Source of the DNA: Elusimicrobiota bacterium
GTDB taxonomy: Bacteria > Elusimicrobiota > Elusimicrobia > UBA1565 > UBA9628
Reading direction: 5' to 3'
DNA: 28,640 nt
Assembly (NCBI GenBank): GCA_016194625.1
Contig: JACQBB010000366.1
Location: 1 to 28,640 of the forward strand
How positions within the stretch are numbered: position 1 is the stretch's first letter; each line of letters starts with the position of its first letter. Positions 1 through 7,320 of this stretch are shown piece by piece. A program made the translations under genes and the position numbers. Below the pieces are notes generated by a model, which was not told where the DNA came from, did not search any database, and saw nothing but the letters and a program-made list of their open reading frames with translations.

Positions 1-350
1 AGCTCCCGCGCGATCTCGAGCAGGCCCGGCTCGCGTTCGACGCCCCAGACCTCGGGGAAGAACTCCTGAAGGACGACGACGAGGCGGCCGAAGCCGATGC
101 CGACCTCCATCGCGCGGCGACGGCGGTCGGGGGGGATACGGGCGACCATCCTGCGGATGTCGCGATGTTCGAGATAGGAGCGCAGGCTCAGCTCGGGGCC
201 GTCGGCGTCGATGACGTCGGCGGGGGTCCAGACTTGGCGGCCATGGTCCGCTTCGCCGAGCAGGCGGCGCTTGACGCGGCGGCCAAGCTCGAAGACGAGG
301 TCCTTTCCGGGCACGCGCTTATGGAGGACTTCGAGGTAGTAGGGTTTCAT
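1..350 (-). CDS. SAM-dependent methyltransferase, N-terminal part (runs off window)
   Basis: The reading frame starts at ATG 350-348 and stays open to the window edge, giving about 116 residues without a stop. Near residue 90 there is a glycine-rich VGIGFGRL segment, followed some 18 residues later by an acidic GVERE segment. This spacing matches motif I (the SAM-binding loop) and the acidic end of strand beta2 in class I Rossmann methyltransferases. The start lies 17 bp below the stop of the KdsD gene, so it is probably the next gene of that unit. In a glycan locus it could methylate a sugar or another small molecule, but the substrate cannot be read from this fragment. The catalytic C-terminal part is outside the window. 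Confidence 0.6.
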   Translation of the reverse strand, partial: MKPYYLEVLHKRVPGKDLVFELGRRVKRRLLGEADHGRQVWTPADVIDADGPELSLRSYLEHRDIRRMVARIPPDRRRRAMEVGIGFGRLVVVLQEFFPEVWGVEREPGLLEIARE

Positions 351-367
351 GGTCTCTGGGGGGCGCG

Positions 368-1363
368 TCAGAGGCCTCGCGCGCGGAGGTCGTGGATTTG
401 GACCAGGCCGACGGCGCGGCCGCGCCGGTCGACGACCGGGAGGACGTTGAAGGGCGTCTTGCGGTCCTCCATGATGGAAACGGCCTTCGCCGCGGAGTCC
501 TCGGGGCGCACGGTCGTCGGACGCGGGTTCATCAGCTCGCGGATCGAGAGCGCGAAAGGGTTCTTGCCTCCGCCGAGCGCGCGCCGGATGTCGAAGTCGG
601 TGACGAGGCCGACGAAGCGCCCGCGCGCGTCCACGACGGACGCCGCGCCGGCCTGCTGGCGCGTGATCTCGACCAGCAGCGCGCGCACGCCGGCGTCCGC
701 GCGGACGACCGGGTTGGCGTCCCCGGCGCGCATCACGTCGGACACGGTCAGCGTCAGGCGCCGGCCCAGGCGCCCGCCGGGATGGTTGCGCGCGAAGTCG
801 CTCGGGCCGAAGCGGCGGCGCTTCATCAGCGCCACGGCCAGCGCGTCGCCCACCGCCAGCGCCGCGGTCGTCGACGCGGTCGGCGCGAGGTTCATCGGGC
901 ACGCCTCCTCGAGCACCGGCGTGTGCAGGACGACGGCCGCGTGGCGGGCCAGAGTGGAGCGGGTGTTGGCGGTCAGCGCGATGATCTTGGCGCCGCGTGC
1001 GCGCAGGTGCGGGAGCAGGGCGTTCAACTCGTCGGACTCGCCCGATTTCCCCAGCGCGAGCACCAGGTCCTGGCGCTGGACCAGGCCCATGCCGCCGTGC
1101 ATCGCCTCGGTCGGGTCCAGCCAGACCGCCGGGGTGCCGGTGGAGGAGAAGGTCGCGGCGATTTTCTGCGCGATCGCGCCGGATTTCCCGACGCCGGTCA
1201 GGACCACCTTGCCGCGGCAGGCGGCGAGCAGTTCGATCGCGCGCGCGTAAGAACCGTCCACCGCGGCCGCGACGCGGCGCAGGGCGTCGGCCTCGCAGGA
1301 GATCACGCGGCGGACCTCGGCGAGGACGGCGGACGGACGGGCGGCGGTTCGGCGCTTGGTCAT
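368..1363 (-). CDS. kdsD: D-arabinose-5-phosphate isomerase, KdsD/KpsF family (SIS + two CBS domains)
   Basis: A 331-residue protein, the usual length of the KdsD/KpsF/GutQ family, which interconverts ribulose-5-P and arabinose-5-P for Kdo synthesis in the cytoplasm. Residues about 45-185 form a SIS sugar-isomerase domain with GVGKSG (57-62), the serine loop SGES (107-110) and the family histidines in EAMHGG (His89) and NHPGGRLG (His194). Two CBS domains follow at about 207-265 and 270-330. The start at 1363 is chosen because the family-like N-terminus begins there and a TAGAAT box sits 10 bp upstream; the frame is open further up but only inside the preceding gene. It could serve ordinary Kdo or a related sugar made in this cluster; locus-linked copies of this family (KpsF) occur in capsule clusters. 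Confidence 0.87.
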   Translation of the reverse strand: MTKRRTAARPSAVLAEVRRVISCEADALRRVAAAVDGSYARAIELLAACRGKVVLTGVGKSGAIAQKIAATFSSTGTPAVWLDPTEAMHGGMGLVQRQDLVLALGKSGESDELNALLPHLRARGAKIIALTANTRSTLARHAAVVLHTPVLEEACPMNLAPTASTTAALAVGDALAVALMKRRRFGPSDFARNHPGGRLGRRLTLTVSDVMRAGDANPVVRADAGVRALLVEITRQQAGAASVVDARGRFVGLVTDFDIRRALGGGKNPFALSIRELMNPRPTTVRPEDSAAKAVSIMEDRKTPFNVLPVVDRRGRAVGLVQIHDLRARGL

Positions 1364-1373
1364 GTCCGGGGAG

Positions 1374-1379
1374 ATTCTA
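1374..1379 (-). promoter_or_regulatory. Candidate -10 box (TAGAAT) for the kdsD unit
   Basis: TAGAAT on the minus strand lies in the short gap between the stop of the upstream gene (1384) and the kdsD ATG (1363), 10 bp before that ATG. No Shine-Dalgarno sequence is visible. It resembles the boxes in front of several other units in this window, which suggests a very short or absent 5' leader. No clear -35 element is seen. Confidence 0.4.
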
Positions 1380-1383
1380 CCAA

Positions 1384-2550
1384 TTACGGCCGCGGGCCCG
1401 GCGCCAGCCCCAGCGAGCAGAAGTACTCCCGATACGCGTCCCGGCTGAGGCGTCCCTCCGTCTCCCGGGAGACCAGGTAGCGGTACTTGTAGTCGTCGTA
1501 AAGGGCGGCGTCGACGGGCTCGATCTCGGCCCCCTCGTCGCGGTCGAGGATTCGGCAAGTCCGGCCGAGCGCGCGCGCGAAGTGGAACGGCGCGACGTCG
1601 TGGCGCAGGGGGCGGTAGCGCTCCATCATCTCCTCGGTGGTGAAGAAGACGAGGGGCTTGCGGTCGAGGACGGCGAAGCCCAGCGAGGTGCTGATCGTCG
1701 CCAGCGCGAACTCGCAGCGGCGGACCAGCGCGCGCGTCGAAGACCGCAGGATGAGCCGTCCGCCGAACGGGTTGCGCGCGTAGTCGGCCTTCGGGTGGGC
1801 GGCGATCACCACCTCGACGCCGTGGCGCCGTTCGAGACGGGTGAAGAACGCGTCGAGCAGGGCGTGGTAGCGGTCGGGGTCTATGAGGCGCTTCACGCCG
1901 AGCAGGGCGAAGTCCGGGTGCGCGGTCGCGTACTGGTCGAGATAGACGGCGTAGCGTCCCTCGACGAGGCGCGGGTCGTCGTCCTTGTGTTCGAGCCAGT
2001 CGTCGTAGTCCCCGGCGTTCACCGGGACCACGGGCGCATGTCCCGCCTCTTCGCGCGCCGCGGCGCCGGCCGCGAAGACCGCGTCGAACCCCCTGACCGC
2101 GCCCATCCTCCGCGCGGCGAGCGCGGCCCGCTTGAGCAGAAAGTGGGCGACCCGCGCCGGATCCAGGAGCAGGCGCGCGTCCTGGCGGACGCGGTCCAGC
2201 CCCGTGGGCGCGGGCATCGGGAGCACGCCCGAGATCACGCTCCCCAGGCGCGCCGCGGACCGACTGAGAAGCCGGTACAGGCGGAAGAATCGCGGCTCAT
2301 AGGGGACCGCGACGACGACCATCGTCCCTGCCGCGCCGGGACCGGCCAGCGCGGCCTCCAGCTCCGGCCAGGAGGCGAACCTCCGCGTGTAGGGGCGGAC
2401 GACCTCCTTGGCGGGCAGGGACGCCCCGTACAGCGCCGAGAGGTCCCAGTATTCGACGGGGAATCCGCGCCGGGAGAGGTCGTCGAGCGGGAACAAGCGC
2501 AGGATCGTCTCGGTCAGCGTGACATAGCTGGCGAAGACGATCCGGTCCAT
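1384..2550 (-). CDS. Putative surface-glycan glycosyltransferase, unassigned family
   Basis: A 388-residue protein starting at ATG 2550, which shares one base with the stop of the aminotransferase upstream (TGATG), so it is translationally coupled to it. I do not recognise the family with certainty. The C-terminal half has alternating strand and helix character and two segments typical of GT-B-like transferases: AAHPKADY at about residue 256 and a serine-rich ATISTSLGFAVLDRKPLVFF stretch at about 297, which resembles the donor-binding region where a sequestered serine/threonine loop precedes a conserved PLVFF strand. There is no signal peptide or membrane segment. As the last gene of the nonulosonate block it is a reasonable candidate for the transferase using the CMP-sugar, but that role is inferred from position only. 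Confidence 0.5.
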   Translation of the reverse strand: MDRIVFASYVTLTETILRLFPLDDLSRRGFPVEYWDLSALYGASLPAKEVVRPYTRRFASWPELEAALAGPGAAGTMVVVAVPYEPRFFRLYRLLSRSAARLGSVISGVLPMPAPTGLDRVRQDARLLLDPARVAHFLLKRAALAARRMGAVRGFDAVFAAGAAAREEAGHAPVVPVNAGDYDDWLEHKDDDPRLVEGRYAVYLDQYATAHPDFALLGVKRLIDPDRYHALLDAFFTRLERRHGVEVVIAAHPKADYARNPFGGRLILRSSTRALVRRCEFALATISTSLGFAVLDRKPLVFFTTEEMMERYRPLRHDVAPFHFARALGRTCRILDRDEGAEIEPVDAALYDDYKYRYLVSRETEGRLSRDAYREYFCSLGLAPGPRP

Positions 2551-3692
2551 CAGGCGGCGGCCGCGGCCGCGGCCCGCGCCACCTCGCGGACCTCGTCGTC
2601 GGCCAGGTTCGCGCTGGACGGGAGGTTCACGGCGGTGCGCCACAGCCGGTCGGTGACCGGGAGCTCGGCGCGCGGATGCGCGGCGAACATCGGCTGGCGG
2701 TGCGCCGGTGCCCACAGCGGGCGCGCCCCGAAGCCGCGCTCCTTCAGCGCGGCCAGCACGCGGACCTGCGCCTCGGGCGACGGGGTCAGGACGGTGTTCA
2801 GCCAGAAGTTGCTGCGCGCGCCTTCCGGCTCCCAGACCGTTCGCAGCGCGGAGCCGGCCAGCTCCTCGCGGTAGACCGCGGCGATCGCGCGCTTGCGCGC
2901 GACGAAGCCATCGAGCTGCTCGATCTGCGCGCAGCCCAGCGCGGCGTTGATGTTCGGCAGGCGGTAGTTGTAGCCGACCTCGTCGTGCCAGAAGGCGTCC
3001 GCGTCGGACTTCGCCGTGGTGGACAGGTGCTTGGCCAAGCGCGCGAGCGCGGGGTCGTCGGTGACCAGCGCTCCGCCGCCGCCGGTGGTCGCGATCTTGT
3101 TGCCGTTGAAGCTGAGCGTGCCGACGCGGCCGAAGCCGCCCAGCGGGCGGCCGCGGTACGACGAGCCCAGCGACTCGGCGGCGTCCTCGACCACGGGGAT
3201 GCCCCGCGCGGCGCAGGCGGCCAGCAGGGGCTCCAGGCGGACCGGATGTCCCAGCGCGTGCATCGGCACGCAGGCCGCGATGCGGCGGCCGCTCGCCCGG
3301 CGCACGCAGGCGCCGCCGCGGACCTCGGTCTCGCGGGCCAGGTAGGCCCCCAGCGCGTCAGGGTCCAGGCCGAAGGTCGCCTCCTCGACGTCCAGGAACA
3401 GGGGCGTCGCGCCCTGGTAGGCGACCGCGTTCACGGTGGCGATGAAGGTCAGGCTCGGCACGAGCACCTCGTCGCCGGCCTTCACGCCGACCAGCTTCAG
3501 CGCCAGGTCGAGCGCGGCGGTGCCGTTGACCACGGCGACCGCGTGCTTCGTGCCGCTGAGGCGCGCCAGCTCGGCCTCGAAGCGGTCCACGAACCTCCCG
3601 GCCGAGGACACCCAGCCGGTGTCCAGGCACTCCTTCACGTACGCCCATTCGTTGCCGGCGAACACCGGCTCGTGCATCGCGAGCTTCTTCAT
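2550..3692 (-). CDS. legC: PLP-dependent sugar aminotransferase, LegC type (DegT/DnrJ/EryC1/StrS)
   Basis: A 380-residue type-I-fold aminotransferase. It has the NGTAALDLALKL substrate/PLP segment (56-67), the VVEDAAESLGS segment with the PLP-contacting aspartate (167-177) and the Schiff-base lysine Lys199 in SFNGNKIATTGGGG. The GNKI-TTGGGG form around the lysine is characteristic of LegC-type enzymes, which transfer an amino group to C4 of 4-keto-6-deoxy-GlcNAc nucleotides on the way to legionaminic acid. The start at 3692 overlaps the LegX/PtmE stop by ATGA, and the end overlaps the next gene by one base. Immediate linkage to LegX, NeuD, NeuC and NeuB supports the assignment. The partner 4,6-dehydratase LegB is not present in the window. 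Confidence 0.8.
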   Translation of the reverse strand: MKKLAMHEPVFAGNEWAYVKECLDTGWVSSAGRFVDRFEAELARLSGTKHAVAVVNGTAALDLALKLVGVKAGDEVLVPSLTFIATVNAVAYQGATPLFLDVEEATFGLDPDALGAYLARETEVRGGACVRRASGRRIAACVPMHALGHPVRLEPLLAACAARGIPVVEDAAESLGSSYRGRPLGGFGRVGTLSFNGNKIATTGGGGALVTDDPALARLAKHLSTTAKSDADAFWHDEVGYNYRLPNINAALGCAQIEQLDGFVARKRAIAAVYREELAGSALRTVWEPEGARSNFWLNTVLTPSPEAQVRVLAALKERGFGARPLWAPAHRQPMFAAHPRAELPVTDRLWRTAVNLPSSANLADDEVREVARAAAAAAA

Positions 3693-4765
3693 GGTCGTCG
3701 GCCGAACAGGTCCCCGAACTCCTTCTCGGCGCGGCGGAACTCCTGCGGCCCGCCGATGTCGAGCCAGTACTCCTGGATCGGGAAGCACGCGACGCCGCCG
3801 CGCCGGCGGGCGCGGATGACGTCCAGGAACTCCGGCATGTCGCAGGCGCGGCGCTTGGGCAGCCACGCGAGCGCGCGGGGGTCCAGCACGTAGATGCCCG
3901 CGTTGACCAGGAAGCGGTGCGTCGGCTTCTCGACGAAGCGGCTCAGGCGCCGCCGGGTCTGCTCGACCACGCCGTACGGGACCTGGATCTCGTGGTGCTT
4001 GACGCAGATCGTCGCCAGGCCCTTCTCGGCGCGGTGGAAGTCGAGCAGGGCCGCGAAGTCCACCTTCGTGAGGATGTCCCCGTTCAGCACGATCAGCGGC
4101 TCGTCGCCGGGCTTCTTGAGCAGGCCCAGCGCGCCCGCGGTGCCGAGGGGCTTCGACTCGCGCACGTACTCGATCTCGACGCCCCAGCGCGAGCCGTCGC
4201 CGAAGTGTCGTTCGATCTGATCGGCGAGGTAGTTGACCGTGAAGGTGAAGCGAGTGAAGCCCGCGGCCGACATCTGCTCGACCAGGTGCTCCAGGATCGG
4301 CTTGTCGCCCAGCCGCAGCATCGGCTTGGGCGTGTTCGCGGTCAGCGCGCCCAGGCGCTTGCCCGCGCCGCCCGCCATGACGACGACCCGGTTCGGGAAG
4401 CGCGCGGGGACCGTCGCGAAGTCGGAGAGCGCGGCGAGCGCCTTCAGGCGGCCGCGCGCGTCCACCACGGGCAGGTGGGACTTCTTCAGCTCGCGGAAGC
4501 GGACGGCGAGCTTCTCGGGGGTGGTCCCCTCGGGCACGACGATCGGCGACGCGTTCATCGCCGCGGTCACCGGCGACGCGAGGTCCGCGCCCCGCAGGAG
4601 CGCGCGCCGGATGTCGATGTCCGTGACGACGCCGAGCAGTCGCCGGGAGCGGTCGACGACGACCGCGAAGCCGACGCGGCTCTTCGTCATCGCGTCCATC
4701 GCCCCGCGGATCGCGGACGAAGGCGCCAGGACGATCTCGGGATGCGCCTTCAGCAGGTCGTTCAT
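3689..4765 (-). CDS. ptmE: CBS-domain sugar-phosphate nucleotidyltransferase, LegX/PtmE type
   Basis: A 358-residue fusion. Two CBS domains occupy about 1-60 and 65-120 (SRVGFAVVVD and HLPVVDARGRL are the core strands), followed by a nucleotidyltransferase domain from about 127 with the signature GGAGKRL (132-138), TPKPM (145-149) and a VLNGDIL metal-site motif near 232. The architecture is that of PtmE/LegX, the guanylyltransferase that activates GlcNAc-1-phosphate as GDP-GlcNAc in the Campylobacter legionaminic pathway; this nucleotide preference is family knowledge and cannot be seen here. Start 4765 overlaps the NeuD stop (ATGA), and its own stop overlaps the LegC ATG. CBS regulation by adenine nucleotides is possible. 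Other sugar-1-phosphate substrates cannot be excluded. Confidence 0.82.
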   Translation of the reverse strand: MNDLLKAHPEIVLAPSSAIRGAMDAMTKSRVGFAVVVDRSRRLLGVVTDIDIRRALLRGADLASPVTAAMNASPIVVPEGTTPEKLAVRFRELKKSHLPVVDARGRLKALAALSDFATVPARFPNRVVVMAGGAGKRLGALTANTPKPMLRLGDKPILEHLVEQMSAAGFTRFTFTVNYLADQIERHFGDGSRWGVEIEYVRESKPLGTAGALGLLKKPGDEPLIVLNGDILTKVDFAALLDFHRAEKGLATICVKHHEIQVPYGVVEQTRRRLSRFVEKPTHRFLVNAGIYVLDPRALAWLPKRRACDMPEFLDVIRARRRGGVACFPIQEYWLDIGGPQEFRRAEKEFGDLFGRRP

Positions 4766-5406
4766 CGGCGGGCTCCGCGGCGCGCGCGGCGCCCGAGCTC
4801 CTTGGCTCCCGCCGGGACGCCGGCGCGGACGACGGCGCCCGCGGCGACCAGCGCGCCGGCGCCGACCGCGACGCCGGGCAGGACCACGGCCCCGGCGCCG
4901 ACGAACGCGCCCTCGCCGAGCGACGCCCCGCCGCACAGGACCGCGCCGGGGCCGACGAAGCTGTGCGCGCCGAGGACGCAGTCGTGCTCGACGACCGCGG
5001 CGGTGTTCACGACGGCCCCGGCGCCGACGGAGGCGCCCGGGTGCACGACGGCGCGCGTGAGGACCTGCGCCCCGGCGCCCAGACGGGCCGACGCGGAGAC
5101 GACGGCCGACGCGGCGACGACCGGGGGGAGCGCGGCGCCGCGGGACGCGGCGGCCTCGTGGACGGCGCGGCGGCGGCGGGTGTCCTTCAGGCCGCCGACC
5201 CCGACCGCGCAGTCGAAGCGGGCGGCGGGGAAGTCGGCGAGCGTGTCGTCGCCGCCGGCGATGCGGACGCCGTCCAGCTCCGAGCCCCAGCGCTCGCGCG
5301 CGGGGTCCAGGAACGCGGCGACCTCGCGGCCGGAGGAGCGCAGGGCCTCGGCGACGACGCGGCCGTGGCCGCCGGCGCCCAGGATCACGACGGGCTTCTT
5401 CTTCAT
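4762..5406 (-). CDS. neuD: Sugar O/N-acyltransferase, NeuD/PglD family
   Basis: A 214-residue protein with the NeuD/PglD layout. An N-terminal Rossmann-like domain opens with ILGAGGHGRVV (GAGGHG at 10-15), and a left-handed beta-helix of hexapeptide repeats runs from about 97 to 203. The catalytic histidine is His141 in VVEHDC, equivalent to the PglD active-site His. These enzymes use acetyl-CoA to acetylate the 4-amino group of UDP- or GDP-sugars, or nonulosonic acid hydroxyls. Its place between neuC remnants and LegX/LegC fits acetylation of the LegC product (the LegH step). The start overlaps by ATGA with the stop of the decayed neuC tail, a relic of the older gene order. The very alanine/glycine-rich C-terminus follows the local GC bias. 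Confidence 0.82.
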   Translation of the reverse strand: MKKKPVVILGAGGHGRVVAEALRSSGREVAAFLDPARERWGSELDGVRIAGGDDTLADFPAARFDCAVGVGGLKDTRRRRAVHEAAASRGAALPPVVAASAVVSASARLGAGAQVLTRAVVHPGASVGAGAVVNTAAVVEHDCVLGAHSFVGPGAVLCGGASLGEGAFVGAGAVVLPGVAVGAGALVAAGAVVRAGVPAGAKELGRRARRGARR

Positions 5407-5615
5407 CCGGGCCTCCCGGGCAGGTCGTGGAAAGACTTGAACGGCAGGCGCGGGTCGCGCAGGGCCTTCTTCAGTGCGGCGACCGCCGCGCGGCGCGTGG
5501 GGCAGGGGAACATCGGCGGCGCCTTCCTCTGGCCATTTTGGGGCTCGCCGGCCTCCACGGTCGGCGCCCGCAGGTTCGGAGGCGCGATGACACCGCTCGA
5601 TGGGGTTCCGACGGC
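5403..5615 (-). pseudogene. Decayed 3' remnant of a NeuC-type UDP-GlcNAc 2-epimerase
   Basis: The minus-strand frame ending at 5403 encodes about 70 residues that align with the C-terminus of the intact NeuC at 7304-8482. VGTPSSGVI aligns with VGNSSSGLI, LRAPTVEAGEPQNGQRKAPP with LGVPTVNIGDRQKGRLKAPS, and the following helix is RRAAVAALKKAL. In the first 38 aligned positions I count 18 identities with no gap. Important residues are changed: GNSSSG has become GTPSSG and NIGDRQ has become EAGEPQ. Everything upstream of this segment, including the GSRAEYG and HGGE regions, is missing. Base composition is that of the high-GC flanks, unlike the intact neuC. The stop still overlaps neuD in an ATGA, showing the original neuC-neuD operon order. 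The frame remains open up to an ATG at 5708, so a short peptide could be made. Confidence 0.78.
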
Positions 5616-5758
5616 GGCGAAAGCTACGCGCAGAGTCTTGACGATCGGCGCGGACGCGAATCGCTCCTTAGCCGCGTTACCCGCCGAGTTCTGGTCTAAA
5701 ACAAACATTTAGCTGGACCATTTTTCGGGGGTAAACTCATGAGCGCGAGGTTCTGAGA
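5616..5758. other. Junction spacer between the PIG-L gene and the neuC remnant
   Basis: This 143-bp stretch separates the PIG-L stop (5759) from the recognisable neuC remnant. It is AT-richer towards 5700-5758 and GC-rich below about 5660. The remnant frame stays open back to an ATG at 5708, but the residues there match nothing I recognise. No terminator, promoter or repeat is evident. It most likely contains the left breakpoint of the inserted cassette. Confidence 0.5.
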
Positions 5759-6421
5759 TTAAATTCTCTCCCTCAAGAGACAGAACGCTTCCGCGGCGCG
5801 GAAGCCCGATTGCGCCCCCCTGGTCGCCGCCCATGCGCGGATGTTTTCTTCACTACGCGGAAAAGGGAAGCGCTCGATTTCGCTCTCGTAAAGTTTCATC
5901 GCGGCGATTTTCCCTTCGAGGTGCTTCGATATATCGACGAAAACGTTCGGGGTGAAGACTGGAAGTGATTTCAGGAGGGGTTGGTCCGTTTCCGATGGAG
6001 TTTCGAACGAGAGTATCCTTTTCACCGAAGGACGGCGAAACCACTTCAGGCATGAGGCCGCGGCTCGAGCGACGGCGCGATGGTCCGAGTGAGCGTCGCC
6101 GTCGTGCGGAAGGTAAACCGTGTGCGGTGCTGTGGATTTGAAGGCGTCCGAGAAAGCTTCGATCAGGCGAGTTTCCGGCAGTTCTGTCAACCGCGTGGTC
6201 GGGAAATCGAGTGCGAGGATTGAATGAATGCCGAGTCTCCTGCGGACGCGCTCAATCTGTTTCTGCCGTCGGGGGTGCGCCGCGGCGAAGCGGGGGACAT
6301 CTTTGCCGGAAGTCGCTATGAGCCAGGAGACCCTATCGCCTGCCGCTGTATGTCGCAGTATCGTTCCGCCGCAACCAAGTGTTTCGTCGTCAGGATGGGT
6401 TGCGACGACCAAGACGTTCAT
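5759..6421 (-). CDS. PIG-L family (LmbE-like) N-deacetylase
   Basis: A 220-residue protein of normal length for PIG-L/LmbE zinc deacetylases. The zinc and catalytic motif HPDDE is at 9-13 and the second histidine motif is in GDAHSDHRAV in the middle of the protein. The family removes acetyl groups from GlcNAc-type amino sugars, as in GlcNAc-PI, mycothiol and bacillithiol precursors. It begins at 6421, sharing ATGA with the formyltransferase stop, so the two are translationally coupled. Next to a formyltransferase the natural reading is that it exposes an amino group that the partner then formylates; this is an inference. Codon use is clearly less GC-biased than in the flanking genes, in line with arrival together with the neighbouring formyltransferase and neuC. 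Confidence 0.85.
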   Translation of the reverse strand: MNVLVVATHPDDETLGCGGTILRHTAAGDRVSWLIATSGKDVPRFAAAHPRRQKQIERVRRRLGIHSILALDFPTTRLTELPETRLIEAFSDAFKSTAPHTVYLPHDGDAHSDHRAVARAAASCLKWFRRPSVKRILSFETPSETDQPLLKSLPVFTPNVFVDISKHLEGKIAAMKLYESEIERFPFPRSEENIRAWAATRGAQSGFRAAEAFCLLRERI

Positions 6422-7320
6422 TTGATGTATTCTCCAACCTTCGGGACAACGTTAAAACCATGATCGATTAGGCAGATGCTTCCGTCGCCTGTTCGGACCA
6501 CGATCCCATCCCGTTCCCAACCGAGAACTTTTCCGGGTTCAATATTATCGCCGGATTTCAAACCGTGGGGTCGGCAACGCCAAACCTTCACCTCATCCCC
6601 TTGATAAATGCAATGAGCGCCCGGGTAGGGGCGCGTGAGGGCACGCACGAGATTGTATATGTTCGATGTTCCCATCCGCCAATCGATCAGGCCGTCGGTT
6701 TTTTCCCGCTTGCGCCAGTAATTCGCTCGAGCGTGATCCTGCGGAACGCGAGGAAACCCTGGTTTTATGAGAGCCGTTACAATAGCGTCCACCTGCGCCA
6801 GCGCCGTATCGGACAGGCGCCGGTAAAGCGCCGCGGAATCGTCGTCGTCGCCGACCGGAATGGGGATTTGATTGAGAATGTCCCCGGAATCCGCGCCCTC
6901 GTCCATGAAGAAAAAAGTTGACCCGGTTTCCTTGAGGCCCAACGCCAGCGTCCAAATAATCGGGTGGCGCCCCCGATTCTTCGGCAAAAGTGTCGGGTGG
7001 TACCCGATGGTCCCGATGGGGGGAATTGCCAAAATCTCTTTCCTTAACAGATACGGCCAACCAAAACAGAAGATGACGTCGGGGCGCCAATCTAGAAGGC
7101 TGGCACTGATCGCCTCCTGCTGGTTCTTTTCGACGAGCAGGACCGGAATGCCTGCCGCGGCCGCCATCGGGGCAAGGCTGCGAAAGTCTGAATTCAGAGG
7201 CGACTCGGCCCGGGTGACTACGCCGACGACTCGGGCGGCCGGATGGCGGAGAACGCGGTCGAGGATCGTATGACTGAATTCGACGCAACCGATGAAGGCA
7301 ATCTTAAGTGGGGCGGGCAT
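6418..7320 (-). CDS. Formyltransferase family protein, probable sugar N-formyltransferase
   Basis: A 300-residue protein with the 10-formyl-THF-dependent formyltransferase fold: Rossmann start PLKIAFIGCVEFS, active-site loop GYHPTLLPKNRGRHP (106-120) and MDEGADSGDIL (139-149), plus a C-terminal OB-like tail similar to that of Fmt/ArnA enzymes. His108 and Asp144 correspond to the catalytic His and Asp of Fmt, but the usual Asn is Gly106. Sugar enzymes of this fold (VioF, QdtF, ArnA) transfer formyl to NDP-amino sugars. ATG 7320 is preferred because homology begins directly after it; an in-frame ATG at 7347 is also possible. It overlaps the end of neuC by 17 bp and the PIG-L start by 4 bp. It is not the housekeeping Fmt, which would sit with def. 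Confidence 0.82.
   Translation of the reverse strand: MPAPLKIAFIGCVEFSHTILDRVLRHPAARVVGVVTRAESPLNSDFRSLAPMAAAAGIPVLLVEKNQQEAISASLLDWRPDVIFCFGWPYLLRKEILAIPPIGTIGYHPTLLPKNRGRHPIIWTLALGLKETGSTFFFMDEGADSGDILNQIPIPVGDDDDSAALYRRLSDTALAQVDAIVTALIKPGFPRVPQDHARANYWRKREKTDGLIDWRMGTSNIYNLVRALTRPYPGAHCIYQGDEVKVWRCRPHGLKSGDNIEPGKVLGWERDGIVVRTGDGSICLIDHGFNVVPKVGEYIK

Noticed and set aside
165..3893. Long plus-strand open frames opposite kdsD, the glycosyltransferase and legC
   Set aside because: They are rich in Arg, Ala, Gly and Pro, have no domain motifs and lie antisense to genes with clear family signatures; high GC removes stops from opposite frames.
6418..7320. Housekeeping methionyl-tRNA formyltransferase
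   Set aside because: No linked deformylase, embedded between neuC and a PIG-L deacetylase, and the active-site Asn is Gly.
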